DNA of 64,000 bases from Paenibacillus nasutitermitis (GTDB lineage: Bacteria > Bacillota > Bacilli > Paenibacillales > Paenibacillaceae), in NCBI RefSeq assembly GCF_014641075.1, contig NZ_BMHP01000002.1, positions 1,240,001 to 1,304,000 on the forward strand, written 5' to 3'. Shown in pieces: positions 61,658 through 64,000 of the stretch (position 1 is its first letter; every line of letters starts with the position of its first letter). Under the pieces are notes generated by a model. It had not been told where the DNA came from. It saw only the letters and a program-made list of their open reading frames with translations, and did not search any database. Both the position numbers and the translations under genes were made by a program.

Positions 61658-62331
61658 TGTTTCCCTCCAACAACCTTACCATCACCAATGCGGATGATCG
61701 TATCGGCAAGTTGAGCAATTTCTTCGCTATGCGTGATCATCACCATCGTCTGATTGAATTGTTTACTCGTTACTTTGAGTAGTCCGATGACCTCCTGGCC
61801 TGTACGACTATCCAAGTTACCAGTAGGCTCGTCCGCGAGAATAATAGAGGGCTTCGTGGCCAGTGCCCGGGCAATAGCAACCCTCTGCTGCTGTCCGCCG
61901 GACAAATGACTAGGCAAGTTATCTAGCTTCTCCGCCAAACCTAACGTTTTAACAATATGCTCCACATACGATTTATCGATTGTATTCCCGTCCAGTTCAA
62001 TCGGCAGCACAATATTCTCATATACATTAAGGATCGGAACAAGGTTATAATGTTGAAAAACAAACCCGATCTTCCTTCTTCTGAATACCGTTAGCTCGTC
62101 GTCATTCATATCGAATATAGACTTCCCGTCTACGATAACCTGTCCACTAGTCGCCCGATCCAGACCACCAAGCATGTGCAATAACGTGGATTTGCCGCTC
62201 CCGGAAGTACCAACGATAGCCGCGAACTCGCCCTCTTTGATTTCTATATTCACACCATCCAGTGCCTTCACCTGATTAGGCCCCTTGCCATATATCTTCC
62301 TTAAATCAACCGTTCGCAATATACACATCAT
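61654..62331 (-). CDS. ABC transporter ATP-binding protein (MacB/LolD type)
   Basis: A 225-residue ATPase: Walker [12 protein letters not shown] (about 41-50), the Q-loop [10 protein letters not shown], the signature [16 protein letters not shown], Walker [13 protein letters not shown] and the switch His in [10 protein letters not shown] chose the ATG at 62331, with GGAG 6 nt upstream. It is the first gene of the four-gene module with the FtsX-like permease, regulator and kinase. It is not a sugar-importer ATPase. Confidence 0.93.
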   Translation of the reverse strand: MMCILRTVDLRKIYGKGPNQVKALDGVNIEIKEGEFAAIVGTSGSGKSTLLHMLGGLDRATSGQVIVDGKSIFDMNDDELTVFRRRKIGFVFQHYNLVPILNVYENIVLPIELDGNTIDKSYVEHIVKTLGLAEKLDNLPSHLSGGQQQRVAIARALATKPSIILADEPTGNLDSRTGQEVIGLLKVTSKQFNQTMVMITHSEEIAQLADTIIRIGDGKVVGGKQ

Positions 62332-62423
62332 GATCCGCTCCATCCTGCATGTTGAAACTACAGTCTGAATTATACTCGCCACTTCTTACATTCTCGTGAC
62401 AGTGATTTATTCGCACAAGAACA

Positions 62424-62471
62424 GATCAAGAAGAATACCCTTCCTTCAAAGGAGGGATATTCTTCTTGATC
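62424..62471. repeat. Long inverted repeat of unknown role
   Basis: GATCAAGAAGAATA (62424-62437) is matched perfectly by TATTCTTCTTGATC (62458-62471), with a partly paired CCTTCC/GGAGGG interior. It lies in the 313-base gap 62332-62644 between the ABC module and the NarL-type pair. There is no T run, so it is not a clear terminator. The rest of the gap shows no gene I can support; a weak hairpin at 62590-62619 could end the NarL-type gene. Confidence 0.6.
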
Positions 62472-62644
62472 AATAGGTTCCTTCCCCACATCAGGCACCA
62501 CCCCATTAAGCACAATTCGGGTGAAGAAGGCGGGCTGGAGGATTGGACCGTTTGAAAAAGTAGAGAAGACTGAGAAACCGCAGCAAAAGAAAGATGCGGA
62601 CTATCAAATCCGTGTCTTTGAAACATAAGTGAGCTAACTTCTGA

Positions 62645-63313
62645 CTAAGGACTTTTTTTGAAACCGCCCGCGTCTCTTGCCATTATGATGGCTTCGGCAC
62701 GGCTAGCAACCTGGAGTTTGCTGAAGATCGACGAAACATGATTTCTAACCGTCTTCGGACTGAGCACAAAACGCTCAGCAATCGTTGAGTTGGTATACCC
62801 TTGTGCAATCAGCGTCAGAACCTCCCTCTCTCGTGGCGTTAGATCGGGGAATGGCTCCACCGAACGAGAAAAAAGCTTTTGTTTCGTTGAGTCAAAGTAT
62901 CCGAATAAACGGCTCGCGATCGACGGGCTGAATATAGCTTCTCCCTTGCTCACTGCTGTGATGGCCCGTATCGCTTCATCACCTTCCGCACCTTTGAGCA
63001 GATACCCTCTCGCTCCAGCTTTCATAGCGGCAAGAACGGATTCATCGTCCTCAAACATGGTCAGCACCAAAATTCCTGTATGCGGGGATTTCGCAAGTAT
63101 TTGGCGAGTTGCCTCAATCCCATTCAACCCCGGCATGTTCAAATCCATAAGGACGACATCCGGTACACATTCGAATGTTAAGGAGACCGCTTCCGTTCCC
63201 GTAGCGGCCTCGCCGACAACCTCAATCATGGTTGCCTCCGCCAGCAACAGGGCGCGAAGCCCATATCGAAATACCGGATGATCATCCGCAATAAGGACAC
63301 GAATACGGCTCAT
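62645..63313 (-). CDS. Response regulator, NarL/LuxR type
   Basis: A 222-residue regulator: receiver with Asp57 (VVLMDLNMPGLNG) and a LuxR helix-turn-helix at the C-terminus (LTPREREVLTLIAQGYTNST, IAERFVLSPKTVRNHVSSIF). Its ATG overlaps the stop codon of the kinase gene by four bases. The regulon is not visible here; the neighbouring ABC module on the same strand is one candidate but lies beyond a 313-base gap. Confidence 0.93.
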   Translation of the reverse strand: MSRIRVLIADDHPVFRYGLRALLLAEATMIEVVGEAATGTEAVSLTFECVPDVVLMDLNMPGLNGIEATRQILAKSPHTGILVLTMFEDDESVLAAMKAGARGYLLKGAEGDEAIRAITAVSKGEAIFSPSIASRLFGYFDSTKQKLFSRSVEPFPDLTPREREVLTLIAQGYTNSTIAERFVLSPKTVRNHVSSIFSKLQVASRAEAIIMARDAGGFKKSP

Positions 63314-64000
63314 AGTAATTTTCCTGCTTTCCTGAATGGATGGGGGCTTTCATGCTGGTCTTGGGGTAGCGGGATGTTGGCGATCACCCTTGTTCCCCTG
63401 TCCGATATATTCTCAATGCGGCATGTCCCTCCTAATTCCTCCGCACGTTCATGCATGGATGAAAAGCCGACACCGCCGCGGGTGCTTGGCGGCAGTCCTT
63501 GCCCGTTATCGGTCACTTCCAACGTCACACCATCCTTCACACGCAGTCGAATATTCGCTGAGGTAGCATGAGCGTGATTCACGATATTAGTCAGCGCCTC
63601 CTGAACGATTCGGTAACATGCCATTTCTGCTGCCGCAGGCAAAGGGGGAAGCGTTTCCGGTACGTCCACCATGATTTTTATGCCGCTTGCATGATACCGT
63701 GACACTTGCTCCCGTAAAACTGCAAGCAGACCCAGGTCATCAAGTGCAGGCGGGCGGAGTGCATACACAAGCCGGCGAATATCCGTTATAGCCTCTTTCG
63801 CATGATCGATGGCATCCGCAAGCAGTTTTTCCGCAGTGTCCGGATCCTGCCGCAATTGCTTTTTGACCGCGGACAGTGTCAAAGTCTGACTGGACAAAAG
63901 CGGCCCAAGACCATCATGCAAGTCTCTGCGCATGCGGCGCCGTTCTTCCTCACGTGCTGTCACCAAACGCTCGCGTGATCGTTGCAGGTCGATCGTCATC
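63310..64000 (-). CDS. Sensor histidine kinase, NarX/DesK type (5' part beyond window)
   Basis: The C-terminal 229 residues of a HisKA_3 kinase. The phosphoacceptor His is in RRDLHDGLGPLL, and the ATPase domain is seen in LTNIVNHAHATSANIRL, VTDNGQGLPP and GVGFSSMHERAEELGG. The coding frame is open to the window edge, so the sensor part is missing and the true start lies outside. It pairs with the NarL-type regulator that overlaps its end. Confidence 0.9.
   Translation of the reverse strand, partial: MTIDLQRSRERLVTAREEERRRMRRDLHDGLGPLLSSQTLTLSAVKKQLRQDPDTAEKLLADAIDHAKEAITDIRRLVYALRPPALDDLGLLAVLREQVSRYHASGIKIMVDVPETLPPLPAAAEMACYRIVQEALTNIVNHAHATSANIRLRVKDGVTLEVTDNGQGLPPSTRGGVGFSSMHERAEELGGTCRIENISDRGTRVIANIPLPQDQHESPHPFRKAGKLL

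Overview
The window looks like a chromosomal segment of a Paenibacillus-type Gram-positive soil bacterium. The reasons are strong GGAGG-type ribosome sites throughout, three CUT1 sugar importers without their own ATPase, YesM/YesN-type and BceRS-type two-component systems, an S-layer (SLH) anchored multidomain glycosidase and intermediate GC content. I saw no rRNA, tRNA, insertion sequence, phage gene or CRISPR array. Almost every gene belongs to carbohydrate or cell-wall sugar catabolism.

Layout. (1) 1-1534: a VOC/PhnB-like gene and a divergent ECF sigma factor with a SnoaL-type C-terminus; each has the same GTCAC-N17-CGACA promoter. (2) 1659-12718: a LacI-controlled beta-mannoside type operon on the minus strand (solute-binding protein, small Ig-like membrane protein, two permeases, GH5-like lipoprotein, GH2 beta-mannosidase-like enzyme, secreted protein, TIM-barrel isomerase). 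(3) 12927-14658: a COG3618 lactonase-like hydrolase and a divergent GntR regulator. (4) 14748-28877: a large amino-sugar/peptidoglycan salvage locus. The minus arm has AnmK, NamZ, a GNAT, an ABC importer, a PIG-L protein, an AmiE-like serine hydrolase and a MurR/RpiR regulator. The plus arm has a MurK/NagK-type kinase, MurQ, a DgaE/SelA-like PLP enzyme and an EF_0837-type metallohydrolase. (5) 28957-32545: PhyH dioxygenase with AraC, and an SDR with a TetR regulator and a 19-bp palindromic operator. (6) 32598-39127: a hexuronate locus (UxaC, UxuB-type SDR, LarA-like nickel-pincer protein, gluconokinase) under a ROK repressor with two clear operators. (7) 39302-40069: an AAC(3)-family acetyltransferase. 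(8) 40275-57019: an alpha-mannoside type locus (binding protein, YesM/YesN system, permeases, phosphomannose isomerase with an extra N-terminal domain, ROK kinase, 2477-residue SLH-anchored GH38-like protein). (9) 57366-62331: a BceRS-like two-component system with an FtsX-type ABC exporter. (10) 62645-64000: a NarL-type regulator and its kinase, cut by the window edge.

Four points deserve attention. First, the hexuronate genes lack UxuA, KdgK and KdgA in this window but combine UxaC, a mannonate oxidoreductase, a LarA homologue and gluconokinase. This suggests a route glucuronate -> fructuronate -> mannonate -> gluconate -> 6-phosphogluconate. Second, the muropeptide locus is built around an ABC importer with NamZ- and AmiE-like enzymes that show no signal peptide, implying cytoplasmic breakdown of imported muropeptides. 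Third, a 34-bp motif occurs three times upstream of the alpha-mannoside transcription units with identical spacing to a -10 hexamer, which points to the binding site of the YesN-type regulator. Fourth, the ECF sigma factor appears to drive itself and the VOC gene from matching divergent promoters.

All functions are read from sequence motifs and gene context without database searches. Substrate assignments for the importers and glycosidases are inferences.
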